NCBI GenBank assembly: GCA_003427395.1
Contig: BFEA01000210.1
Coordinates: 1,772,447 to 1,799,435, forward strand
Direction: 5' to 3'
Length of the DNA stretch: 26,989 nucleotides
Origin: Chara braunii
Lineage: Eukaryota; Streptophyta; Charophyceae; Charales; Characeae
The notes under the pieces: model-generated
Told to the model about the DNA's origin: nothing
Seen by the model: the letters and a program-made list of their open reading frames with translations, nothing else
Databases searched by the model: none
In this document: in pieces, positions 1-9,591 of the stretch
Layout: every line of letters starts with the position of its first letter
Numbering within the stretch: position 1 is the stretch's first letter
Translations under genes and position numbers: made by a program

Positions 1-28
<28 letters not shown>
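1..28. repeat. (AC)n microsatellite, cut by window edge
   Basis: Uninterrupted AC dinucleotides run from the first base to position 28. The true length is unknown because the window starts inside the tract. Confidence 0.97.
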
Positions 29-31
<3 letters not shown>

Positions 32-364
32 AGTGGGGGGTGCAGTCAATAGTCTTGTTTGATTTCAGGAGTTTGTTTTGCCGATCCACAGTAATTTGTT
101 GTGCGGCTATACCGCAAATTTTCCGACAAGTAGCCCTTGTGATCTTGGAAATTTGGAAGGAATATCTAATTCGTTCATTTGAAAGGAGGAAAAAAAAAAG
201 GTATGCAGCTAACCGAGTGTCATCACATTTTCGTTCACTCTAGAGATTTCCTTGATAGCGAGTTACGAGTTTGACTTTGATCCTGATAGTTGCTACTGCT
301 GTTAGGAAAAACAAAAATAATTATCTTCTGTTTTATTGCTTGCCTACAGTTATTTTAACCAAGG
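29..364. other. Non-coding flank upstream of the transposase
   Basis: I see no gene here. The stretch holds an A-rich run near 189-199 and leads directly into the transposase start codon, which has a favourable context (AAGG before ATG GCT). It should contain the 5' terminal inverted repeat of the transposon if that lies inside the window. I could not match any part of it to an inverted copy downstream of 2142. Confidence 0.5.
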
Positions 365-2142
365 ATGGCTCCTCGTTTGTCGGCTGACGCCACCAGCCGG
401 AAAAGCTTCTCCATAAAAACAAAGTTGGACATTATTCACTCATATGTGAAGGGTTCAACAGAGAATGGATTGAGAGCTCTCGCGTTGAGGCATGGAATAG
501 CCATAGGGACACTGAGGGGCTGGATTGAGAAGAGGACGGAATTGGAGGCTGCACTGAATGATCCCAGGACAACTACCAGAACTCAACGTCGGCTTGCGGG
601 GGGAGGAAGAAAGACACAATTTGAGGCTTTAGAACAAGAGTTTGAGGAATGTGTGCTAGAGAAAAAACGGAAAGGTTTGCGTATCCGCGATCAATACATT
701 TAAGCGAAAGCAAGGGTGTTATACAATTCGAAAAGACAAGCAGTGGATGAGGACGACGGTGTTGTAGGGGATGTGGATGATGAAGGTGATGTTGCTGAAA
801 CATCATTCCTTGCATCAGCTGGTTGGCTGGCACGATTCAAGGTCCATAAGGATTTTGTTTCACACCGCCGAGCCACGACACGGACATTGTCGGAGGGTGC
901 TGATGAAATTTGTCGTGCTTTTATGCAGAAATGTCAAACAATCATCGAAAATTACAATATCTCTCCTAAAAACCTCTTCAACATGGATCAAGTACCTCGG
1001 TACTTTGAGACAAAACCATCATCAACACTCGCGAAAAGAGGAAGTCGTGAGGTGTTGTTGAGAAAGGGAGAAACTTCTCTCAAACGGTTTATAGCAACGT
1101 TCACAATCTCCTTCGCTGGCCAGATATTCAAGCCTCACGTCCTATTTTCAAATTTGAAGAACAAACCAAGTTTAGATTCTGGTGTTTTCGTGGATGTGAA
1201 CACAAGTGGGATGTGGACTGAGGAAACATTTATGAACTACTTTCACAACACTATTGTCTGCCGCGGCGAGACTGCTTTTGATCGGGAACACATTCTGTTC
1301 ATGATTGATAGTTACGGTTCACATGTGAAGCTGGCACAAAATCAACGGTTGAAGGCAATAAATGTGCACATCCACATTGTTCCCCCCAACTTGACATTCA
1401 TTTTGCAGCCTCTCGATGTCGCCATCAATCGTGGGTTTCAACAATACTACAGCAAGCAGTATGATGCCTACATTGAGAAGGCAATCAATGACACGGGCAT
1501 GCAAACCAAGGCAGGCAACCCGAAGTGCCCATCTTATGAGGTAGTCGCAAATTGGGTTGCGGAATGGGTGAAGAGAAGACTTCCATTGAGATAAAAAATG
1601 TCTTTCAAGTGTGTGGACTCGGACTTGTGTCAAAGTCAGAATTCAACATGGCTGTTCTACATCCTCCTTTGAAAGCACCGTTCGACCCTGCCATGATTGT
1701 GGAGAACTGGAATGAGCAGTTTGTTGAGGAGTATGTTGATGCGCCACCTGCACTGGATCTTGGGATGCTACTGCCTCCCCAGTACTTCATTCCACCGGAT
1801 GCACCGGTAGGTGAACCAGATAGTCTCTGGCAATGTTTATACCATGCACTTCATGGTCGAAATCCAGAAATGTCGTGTGTTAAGTTCCGCAGTTCTTTCA
1901 TTGAGCGCATGCAAACGATTGAAGAGTCGGACGATATTACCGACGAAAATGTGTAAAAGCGTATGGAATCCGGTGAACCACCTGACTATAAGTTGTTGGC
2001 GTTTGCTGAAATGAGTCTGGAGCGCTACACGGTTCGGATTCAAGATGTATCTGACTCTTCTTTCACAGTTTACGAGCATCCTCAACCAATGAGGACAATT
2101 GATCTCGTTCGCATCGAGGAACTTTTTATTTTGAGATGGTAG
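365..2142 (+). pseudogene. Broken pogo/Tigger-like DDE transposase with an OTU-like C-terminal tail
   Basis: Seen: from ATG 365 the protein opens with a psq/CENP-B-type helix-turn-helix region (SFSIKTKLDIIHSY, then LRGWIEKR). A second CENP-B-like segment follows (GGGRKTQFEALEQEFEECV). The DDE_1 catalytic core comes next. The presumed acidic triad is Asp at 986-988 (NMDQ), Asp at 1307-1309 (FMIDSYGSH) and Asp at 1415-1417 (LQPLDVAINRGF). An in-frame TAA at 701-703 interrupts the second DNA-binding region; the same frame stays open afterwards as AKARVLYNSK. Near 1565-1590 the reading shifts from frame 2 to frame 1, continuing as SIEIKNVFQVCGL, the usual end of pogo-type cores. A further TAA at 1954-1956 interrupts the C-terminal tail, whose frame then runs to TAG at 2140-2142. 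Family knowledge: pogo-like enzymes excise and reinsert TA-flanked DNA transposons. Inference: this is a dead copy. The tail resembles an OTU domain (QCLYHALHG, later RMESGEPPDYKLLAFAEM) but ends ILRW where a catalytic His would be expected. Confidence 0.88.
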
Positions 2143-2864
2143 TTCCATGTAGTTACTTCAACAAGGTGCTGCAGATACTTTTAGAATAGAGTATCACACT
2201 GCAGTATAACTTATTTTTCAGTAGTATACTTACATACTTCTGACGCGGAATGAGAGGGAATATTTATTACCTGAGTTTTGTCGTTCTTTTTTTTGTTCGT
2301 AAATTTTGGATACCTAAAGTTATGCTAGCCTCTTGGGCACAGTTCCATACTCATGCTGTAGGGTGTGTATGGGTAGGAAATGGTTGTGCAATGGCAGTAG
2401 GTTGATAGGTAGGCAGTAGTGTGATAGGTAGCGTAGCAGGCAACTTGTGAGCTGCAGGGTCTCTGAAGACAGGCCCGCAGGGCCGCAGGCGTACCGCCTG
2501 TAAGCTAAGTTGGATGATGCTTCCAATATTTCTCACTGGGATGTAATGTTGAGGTCCTCAACCTCAATTTTGAAAAGTAATGGAGTTCGAATTTTGAGGA
2601 AAAAAAAAAAGGTCAAGGTGTTTTTCCTTGAGGAAGTAATAAACGTCATATTATCCTTCATGAATACACCATTTTTTTTATTTATTTTTTATTTTTTTTT
2701 AAGAATTGCAAGTGTTGGGTGAGTCTTGATCATATATGTATTTTCCTTTATTGCTGCATGTGAGGCTCTCTCGCTCCCAAAATAAACGGGGCCATTGTGT
2801 TGTTTTCGAGACGGTTCCATTATTTCCCAAGTGGTGCTGACAGTCACCAATAGCCACAAGTGGT

Positions 2865-2865
<1 letters not shown>
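2143..2865. other. Non-coding DNA downstream of the transposase, with two small hairpins
   Basis: I recognise no gene. Two perfect short inverted repeats are present: CAGGCG-TAC-CGCCTG at 2486-2500 and GTTGAGG-T-CCTCAAC at 2548-2562. TGATAGGTAG occurs twice near 2402-2432. The 3' end of the pogo-like element probably lies here, but I could not define a terminal inverted repeat or a TA duplication. Confidence 0.5.

Positions 2866-2898
<33 letters not shown>
2866..2898. repeat. Poly-T run (33 nt)
   Basis: Thirty-three consecutive T. On the minus strand this is an A tail preceded by TTT and followed by CACCACTT, so it could be the tail of a minus-strand retroposon. I found no matching second CACCACTT within the next kilobase. 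Confidence 0.9.
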
Positions 2899-2902
<4 letters not shown>

Positions 2903-2979
2903 CTACTTTAATTTGGTAAAATGCGAAGTTAGAAGCAGTATTTATGTCACTCCCTGCAAATAGCAATGCTTCAAGCAAA

Positions 2980-3000
2980 GGGGGGAGAGGGGGGGGGGGG
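2980..3000. repeat. G-rich homopolymer tract
   Basis: A nearly pure G run of about 21 bases, interrupted by two A. It is simple sequence and also a potential G-quadruplex former. Confidence 0.9.
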
Positions 3001-3017
3001 CAAAAAAAACGATTAGC

Positions 3018-3044
3018 TGCAACTTGCAACTTGCAACTTGCAAG
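3018..3044. repeat. 7-bp tandem repeat (TGCAACT)
   Basis: Three perfect copies of TGCAACT start at 3018, 3025 and 3032. A partial fourth ends at 3044. Confidence 0.9.
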
Positions 3045-3447
3045 TGTGAGTGTGTTTTGATCCCATATGTGCTTTCTCCTGCCACTGCGGGCCAGATTTT
3101 GCCCCTATCAGTTGTCAATCGGCCAACTTTAACTATTATTATTATTACTGTGGCTGGGCCTGTTTTGTGATAAATGTTGCTCCCCACTAATAGAGTGAAG
3201 TTGTTTCGGAAAGGAAAAATGTTGGTTGTTGCCCCTCCAAATGGAAGAGGCCTTGTGTTTGAAAAAAAAAAAAACATGAGTTGAAGTCCTTCGACATTTG
3301 CAAAAGTTGTCATGCCCAAGGCCAAAACACAACGCATCTGTAATTACAGGCCTGCACGAGACTGTCCCGTTCACCAGGACAAGAACGAAGCAGGCATTGA
3401 CCTTGGGGGGAGTTATATTTGAATACAACAATTCTCTCTTCGTGAAA
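3045..3447. other. Non-coding, no gene seen
   Basis: No credible coding frame. It contains a short ATT microsatellite near 3131-3146 and an A run near 3262-3273. At 3413-3433 there is a half-copy (TTGAATACAAC) of the palindrome family that follows. Confidence 0.5.
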
Positions 3448-3601
3448 TTCAAATATAACGCATATGTGTTTTATTCGAATACAACGCATATGCGTTATAT
3501 TCGAAGTGTCATTGTATTCGAAAAAAAGGGTAAAACTTTGAAAAAAAATGATTTTTTGGAAAACTCAAATACAACGCATATGCGTTATGTTCGGGGGAAG
3601 A
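3448..3601. repeat. Three copies of a CATATG-centred palindrome
   Basis: Three related inverted repeats have CATATG centres at 3461-3466, 3487-3492 and 3577-3582. The middle one, 3474-3505, is a 32-bp palindrome with a single mismatched pair, bounded by TTCGAAT and ATTCGAA. Copies one and three keep the AACGCATATG core but have more diverged arms. I know of no family with this exact motif. It could be a transposon terminus, a cluster of dimeric protein-binding sites, or simply a local duplication. Confidence 0.85.
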
Positions 3602-3777
3602 CGGTAGTTATCAGTGTATGGGAGATAAACCTCCATAACACATTCTCACTCAAAATCCCCCTATTATCTAAGTTCAAATCTACCTCTAAGCATGTGTTCA
3701 AAGAAAGGTAGACCTATAGCAGAATTTCCTCTATATATAGTGGATCGCCAGAATCGCAACCTATCGAAATATGATTT
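3602..3777. other. Non-coding spacer into the AT-rich repeat block
   Basis: No gene seen. Composition becomes AT-rich here, with TATATATA near 3733-3740. Confidence 0.4.
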
Positions 3778-4330
3778 AACTCCCTTAAAATAAGAACATT
3801 TCAGCAGAAAAGTGTCTTTTTAGAATTTATACTAACACGAATATGAAAAAATGAAACAATCCTCAACTGTAAAAAATAAAATTTTATCTAACTGCCTGAA
3901 TTAGTAAAAATTTGGGCAACATCTCCTTTAGATATGTAGACTCCCCAGATTTAGACATGAACTCAAACATAAGACTTGAGTTCTACCAAGACAAATTTTA
4001 ACTAACTCCTTATATTTGTAGATATTTCGGTAACGCTTCCCATAGAGAAAATGGTTTTTTAAAATTTATACTAAGCTAAGTTCAAAATTTAAAAATAACT
4101 TTGATTTCTCAATGTCCAATTTTGTCTAACTCTATAAATTAGCAAAAATTTGGGCAACACTCCCTTAAGAAAATGAAACTTTATATATTTTTACTAAGCC
4201 ATATATAAAATTTAGACAAACTGAACTTTCAGATTAACTCCTTAGTTTTGTAGAAATTTCGGCAACGCTTACCGTAGAGAAAGTAGCTTACCAAGATTTA
4301 TACAAGACCAAGTATAACAAAAGATCCCAG
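3778..4330. repeat. Diverged ~115-bp tandem array (array A)
   Basis: Related blocks carry TTTSGGYAAC followed by a CTYCC-type stretch. They begin near 3911, 4025, 4149 and 4257, giving spacings of about 114, 124 and 108 bp. Each is preceded by a CTAACTC-like segment. Most are followed by an AATTTATACTAAG-like segment. A partial first unit lies near 3778-3840. Units one and three share AAAAATTTGGGCAAC; units two and four share TTTCGGYAACGCTT and TAGAGAAA. The array is therefore a dimeric higher-order repeat of about 235 bp. I see no coding frame. Confidence 0.75.
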
Positions 4331-4597
4331 AAAATGCGAGAATTGATCTAATTAAAAACAACTTAGCTAAGAAAATGCAAGATTTGAAACTAACTTTTTA
4401 ACTCTAGGACGTGGCGAGCATCTAAAGCAACTACCTATCAAAACTGAAACTTAAACCAGATAGTGATCTCACTCAACCACATGCAAGGTGAAACCACAAA
4501 GGTAAGTATTCTCATCAGCCTAAAGTTAACCTAATCAAACAATAGTTCGTAGTCTTTCAATGATTTATCTCTTATACCCAGCTTATATAAGACGTAA
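4331..4597. other. AT-rich spacer between the two repeat arrays
   Basis: No gene or clear repeat unit seen. Confidence 0.4.
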
Positions 4598-5320
4598 AGC
4601 TAGACTATCCAATCTTATGCAAACCTGTCTAGCTCAGCCATTTGGATATACACAAACACAGGGTACTACAATTTTTCTCTTCCTTGGGCATATGACTAGG
4701 TTGTCCAACCTAGTCACCATGAACTGTTTAAGTATCAAAGTTATATACAAATGTCTGCACTTAGTCGTTTAAGGTAACATATGATTGAACCGATCATCTT
4801 ATATCAAGGTTGAGTCTACCCTTTCTTACCACAAGTTTGTTATTAATTTATATTCTCTTCAATTAGTGATAAGCTATAATTAGACCATCAAATCTTATGA
4901 AAAAATGTATGACAAGTCGGTTCATTAGTAAAATAGTATAGAATATAGACAAGTTTATCGCTTTGGTTCCAACATGTGCGTGGCTCCAGACCAGACCTCC
5001 CAATTTTATGGGAACCTATTCAGTCCTTCGCCTAAACTCCCCTTATAATAAAACAAAGAGAGTTAGAATCATCCACTCTTATGGAACATGCCCGACGCTC
5101 TTTAAGAAACCAATAAAAATAAGAAAACTCACATAAAGCAAGACAACCAAGCCATCCAATCTTATAGAAGCCTGCTTGGTCCCTTAAAAGTCAAACAAAA
5201 ATAGCCCTAAAAAATCAGAGTAACCAAACCACCCAATTTTATGGGAACCTGTCTGGTCTTCCAGGCAATCGAAAATAAACATAGCACTGGACCCTCCAAA
5301 TTTATGAAGACTTTCCTAGC
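4598..5320. repeat. Array of short hairpins with a conserved 21-nt loop (array B)
   Basis: Three clear hairpins share the same geometry. The first, 4598-4634, has arms AGCTAGAC/GTCTAGCT. The second, 5146-5180, has arms ACCAAGC/GCTTGGT. The third, 5223-5257, has arms ACCAAAC/GTCTGGT with one mismatch. Each encloses exactly 21 nt that read YAYCCAAT, then YTTAT, then a segment ending in RCCT. Decayed members with the same loop but weaker arms lie near 4881-4913, 4989-5025, 5064-5096 and 5287-5319. A related palindrome sits at 4693-4716. Unit spacing is irregular, mostly 63-111 bp. The loop is conserved while the arms change together. Confidence 0.75.
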
Positions 5321-5789
5321 CTTTGATTGACATGGTCAAACATAAGCAAAACAACCTTCCTCTCACCTTTCCCCCAGATGCAATCCTTTTTTACAATCTG
5401 CTTTCAGTAAATACAATACTACTGAAACTGACATTGCACAATCATTCCTTTAATTGAGTCTGGATTGTCCTGAAAGTCAAACATAAAGTCAAAGTTGGGA
5501 TGCAGACAGATACTAAGTCAACCATAGCAAGATGTACAGATATAAGTTATAACCGGTTTTATAGAGGGAAAGCAAAATGGTTACCTCTCAGTTCCCTGCC
5601 TCCGGGACTCCTCTTGAGTTCCGGAAGAGCTTCCGCAATCGGTGGGCAGACTCCTCCCAGAGTCTTGCTGTGATCCTACCGGTTGCAATCCCACCTGCCG
5701 CCTTCCTCTCTGAACAAGATCAAACTTAAAGTAAGAAGGACATAATGAGGGGTTTCGGACTCTCGAGATACAAGAGGGGGACAACTCAA
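5321..5789. other. Non-coding, no gene recognised
   Basis: No convincing protein is encoded. The interval 5579-5715 is rich in CTCC/GAGT-like words. The minus-strand frame at 5581-5784 has no family resemblance I can name. Confidence 0.4.
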
Positions 5790-5850
5790 CTCCCAGAAGA
5801 GGGTCTTGCCATCATCATTCGCCCGAGGGCCACGCAATGATGGTCAAAAC
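5790..5850. repeat. Diverged direct repeat, left copy
   Basis: GAGGGTCTT, then CATTCGCCCGAGG, then TGATGGTCAAAAC recur in the same order and orientation at 9525-9585. The exact core is 13 bp and the surroundings are only partly similar. The two copies are about 3.7 kb apart, which would suit the ends of an old, degraded LTR-type element. That is an inference. Confidence 0.5.
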
Positions 5851-7380
5851 GCAGCACAGCTTGGTCAAATGAAGTCAAACCTTCAGTTGTTGACTCCCTT
5901 GAGACTCCCCCACTTGCAGCAATAGACCCCCTTGCAAAGCTTGCCTCCTACCTTCAAACCACATGTCGTTCTATCTGACCAAACTATCGCCACGCAGCCT
6001 AGAACGACTGTGTTCAAATAGCACACTCCCCCACCTCTTCGTGTTCTGTTCAAATACGGACGTGCATGCAGCAAATGTAACGGCAAGGTGCCATGCAATG
6101 CACAATGCTAGTAGCAATGCCACAACAGGTGCACAACGAAATGCACAGTCACGTCCGACCCAAACCCGCAAGACACAGGCCACAAGTGCCCGGTCATACC
6201 ACACTAAGGTGTTGTTCGCACCATGACTCAGAGTAGTTCAGCAACAAGATCCAGACAACATCCTTGGTTGTTAGAGCAACGCAGCAGTAGTGGCAACATA
6301 AAAGGTAAAGCAACAAGAAATACATAGTTGTGCTGCAATCCGACAACCCCCTTTTCCAGCAACACTTAGCATTACACGAGCAGATCATTCATGCTACTAT
6401 CGTCCACCTTTTCCACCTTATTCGGCTTGCTGCGAACAACACCCACCCACTCGAAAACAACAACAACCGAAGCATATGAAGATGTAGATCTTGTAGCCCA
6501 ATCGCCAAGGTATAAGTACATGATGCAGTTATCTCTCTCACTCCCCGTATGCACATGATTGTCAACTACCTCTCACTCTACCACCCGAAACAAGTGAGTT
6601 ATTCGAGAAACACCCAGTCCACGTAAGCAGCAGCAACCGACGACCGAACATACATTCTAACTAGGTAAGTCTTTGCTCCTACTCCTTCTCATGCCTATCT
6701 CTATCGTCCTTCCCCCTCATTCGCTTTTCTCTTTTCCTTTCGGTTATACGGCCTCTCCTAACATACAACGCACGCGACCATTCATACAACCTAGTTCATT
6801 CGAAAACAAGTGTGCGGGACCGAAAGCGATGGGCTTTCATAGAGAAATCGACGGTAGGTTGTATCGAGTTTAGCATGTCGAATCTCCACGATGGTGACCG
6901 CTTTCGTTGATGTCGTAATGGAGAGCAGTGTTCGGATCCTATCCCAGTCTCCGGACAGTATCACGACTTCCTGCACTTGCGTGGACGAACCTTTCATTTC
7001 AACATATGAAGAGTTATCGTCTTACCACGTTAAAATATGTGCTTTGTGACTATCGGATGAGAGAATACTGGCCGCTTGAAATGAGGAGAAGCTACCAACA
7101 TCATACAAATATTGTGTCGAGCTTCCTGACCAGGTCTCACTAGCGGGGCTTGGCGACATCAATCTCGTCGATGAGCAACAACTTTCGAACGTGATATCAT
7201 GACAGCGAAACGATCACCCTGCATGAGCAACACGAAGCTGAAGAAGGAGGTAGGAAGTAAGAAAAACGTGTAGCTACGGCTGACACCGCCACTCATCAAT
7301 ACGTACAAAGTGAGAATGAACCTTCCCTTAAATGTGGGAAGATACACTCGAACTTTTAGCAGTCATATTCCTTTCGTGCA
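5851..7380. other. Non-coding, no gene recognised
   Basis: All open frames are short (under 90 codons) and show no family signature I recognise. At 6616 the 14-mer AGTCCACGTAAGCA is followed by a CAG/ACCGCGAC-like stretch. The same 14-mer recurs at 9333, another hint that the two ends of this tract are related. Confidence 0.4.
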
Positions 7381-8580
7381 ACACCTTTTTTCTACGTAAC
7401 TAGATTTAGCTACTAACGTCCAGTTTTGATCGTACCATTGGTTTCGTCATAACCAAAGCCCCCCATCTATTCTTTTACTCTACCCGATTCCATCAAGGAT
7501 CGAGAGAGATCCTCATTCCTCACGTCTTTTACCTCAACACCTCCACGCAGTCTCACTCTCACCCAACTCCTTCTCTACACAATTAACACCAAAACTAACA
7601 ACGTCGACGTACTCTCCCGTGGTCAAGACCCCAAATTCGCATTTTTGTTCGTAAAAAAACGGTCGAGAAGGACTGAATAAATCGATTTTCCTCTCTTCCC
7701 CTTTTTCGTTTCCACCATCTTTTCGCGCTCGTTTTTTCTTTTCTAACTTTTACCCATTCCCTTATCCGTCTTTCTGAGTTTGCCACCGTGATCGCCTCAT
7801 ACGAAAACCTCAACATTGACTCCTTGGCCGTTCGATTCCGATAAGAATCGGGTGAGTAACGCCAAACTCCCCTCCTACAGTAGTCTTGTTCGTCTTCATC
7901 GTTTTCCCCGTCTTCAACTCCAAGCGCCCCTAGCGCAAACCTACGTACAGGTTCACTTTGTCTCCTCTCCCTTACCTATTGCACTTAGTTTGAAAACGTG
8001 TCTCGATCTAATCCGTCTTCTCTAGCTTCTGTTGCCTCGTCTTCCTGTGCCACTACGCGACATCCTGCCGCAACGTTCCTCAACGCCTAGCGCAGTTTGG
8101 TCTGTCTATCATTGGGTGATCTCATATATTGCCAACTACTCGAAAGCTCGATTGACCTTCCGCTCCTATACCCGGTCCGACAATGATGGGTGTTATTCCC
8201 CCTGATTTGCTCGACAATACCGTCATAAGCTGCGTACTAGAGATTGCTCTTGTTCTCAAGACTCGACAGACGTTCAACACTCCTTCGATTTCCGACCAGC
8301 TTGTGCATTAACCCAGACACCACAAAGGTTGTCGATACAGACATCCAGACGATGGTAGAGGAAGTCGAAATCCGACAAGGTATATGCAAAAACTTTATCT
8401 GCCAACTCAATCTGCCTCGTAGGATGACAACCCCGCTGCTTGTAACCTATGCAGGTGTCTACCCCACTTGACGACCGAAAGGACGGCGAACCTGCTACAA
8501 AGTCTGAAGCGCGAGCCCAGGCAAATCCGGTTCAGGTGTCGATTTGGGGCGGCGGTAGTAAATACTTAAAATAATTTTTT
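7381..8580. other. Pyrimidine-rich non-coding stretch
   Basis: The plus strand is strikingly rich in C and T between about 7440 and 8060. Frames are short and unremarkable on both strands. I cannot assign a function. Confidence 0.4.
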
Positions 8581-8860
8581 TTTAAGAGGCCGAAGTGGAA
8601 CGGGGTTCCATGAAACCGGTCGGCGCCCATAGAGGTCATGGGTCGCCTTACTATGCTCCTGTCCACTCCGGTCAGGGATAGTCCGCCTTCTCTTGGCCCC
8701 CAACGGATCAACCCAATACAACCTTTTCATAACAACTCTTGGTTGGCGGGTAGTACGCCTGCAAAGACAAACGTCACTCATGCCCATTGGTCCGCGCCCG
8801 ACTTGATAGGTATAACAAAACGAAAATAACAATAACAATAATACGAATAATAATAACAGG
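8581..8860. other. GC-richer patch with an AAT/AAC-rich tail
   Basis: A 90-codon minus-strand frame spans 8566-8838. It resembles no protein I recognise and begins inside the low-complexity (AAT/AAC)n-like tract at about 8818-8860. I treat it as non-coding. The simple AAT-rich tract itself is clear. Confidence 0.45.
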
Positions 8861-9524
8861 GCAGAATAATTCTCGCTGAAAATACGGAATACGGTCGACC
8901 CCTACGATAGTAAAACCACTGGGATAGCCTCGTCGGCCTCAAACCCTCGACCTATTCAAACCGCTCTTGTACTCCTGTGTCGTCGATGATTCCTGAATTT
9001 CCTCAAATGAAAGTCCGACACCGTAACCAAATAGTGATAGGCCCAAGACTGGGTCTAGTACCGACGAACACCTAAATAAATGGATACTACATGACGTGCG
9101 GATCTGCTGAAACGTTTCAAAATCACGTTGTTGTTGATGTCGTCATTCGCACGTACGCACAAACCACTGACAAGCGTATCAATCAAGAGACAAACCTTTA
9201 AATCTTAATTTTAATTAGAACTAAAATTTTTGGCCGGCAACCGCGCCAATTCTATAATCATCAACAAGAAAAGAGATCACGGGCGCCTTAAGTCTGCGTG
9301 CCCACACTGTCTCTAATCTAGTCAACTTATTTAGTCCACGTAAGCAACAGACACAACCGCGACTCGCGCGGTATACTCAGACCCTAAACCAAGCTCATTT
9401 TTTTTTACTTACAAAAACCAGGGCGGATACCCTTGGAAGGGTATTCACGCCGAAAATGACTGTATTATGTATTTTGCACTAAAAAGGGGCAAAACCCTCC
9501 TAGGCACAACGAATGAGTTTAGTC
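8861..9524. other. Non-coding, with a small perfect hairpin
   Basis: No gene seen. At 9427-9444 ATACCCTT and AAGGGTAT form a perfect 8-bp inverted repeat with a 2-nt loop. GGCG (9422-9425) and CGCC (9448-9451) extend it after a small internal mismatch. Confidence 0.5.
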
Positions 9525-9585
9525 GGGAGGTCTTCTATCCTTGGGCATTCGCCCGAGGCCATCTGTTTGATGGCTAAAGACAATT
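9525..9585. repeat. Diverged direct repeat, right copy
   Basis: This matches 5790-5850, with CATTCGCCCGAGG in common. Here GGGC-ATTC-GCCC also folds into a small hairpin. It lies directly left of the first MITE-like element. Confidence 0.5.
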
Positions 9586-9591
9586 CTTTGA

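Noticed and set aside
4560-5320. CRISPR-like array
   Set aside because: The units are diverged and irregularly spaced, the conserved part is the loop rather than a direct repeat, and the genome is eukaryotic.
8566-8838. 90-codon minus-strand frame that looks protein-like (GRGPMGMSDVCLCRR)
   Set aside because: No family resemblance. It begins inside an AAT-rich simple repeat and has no neighbouring coding evidence.
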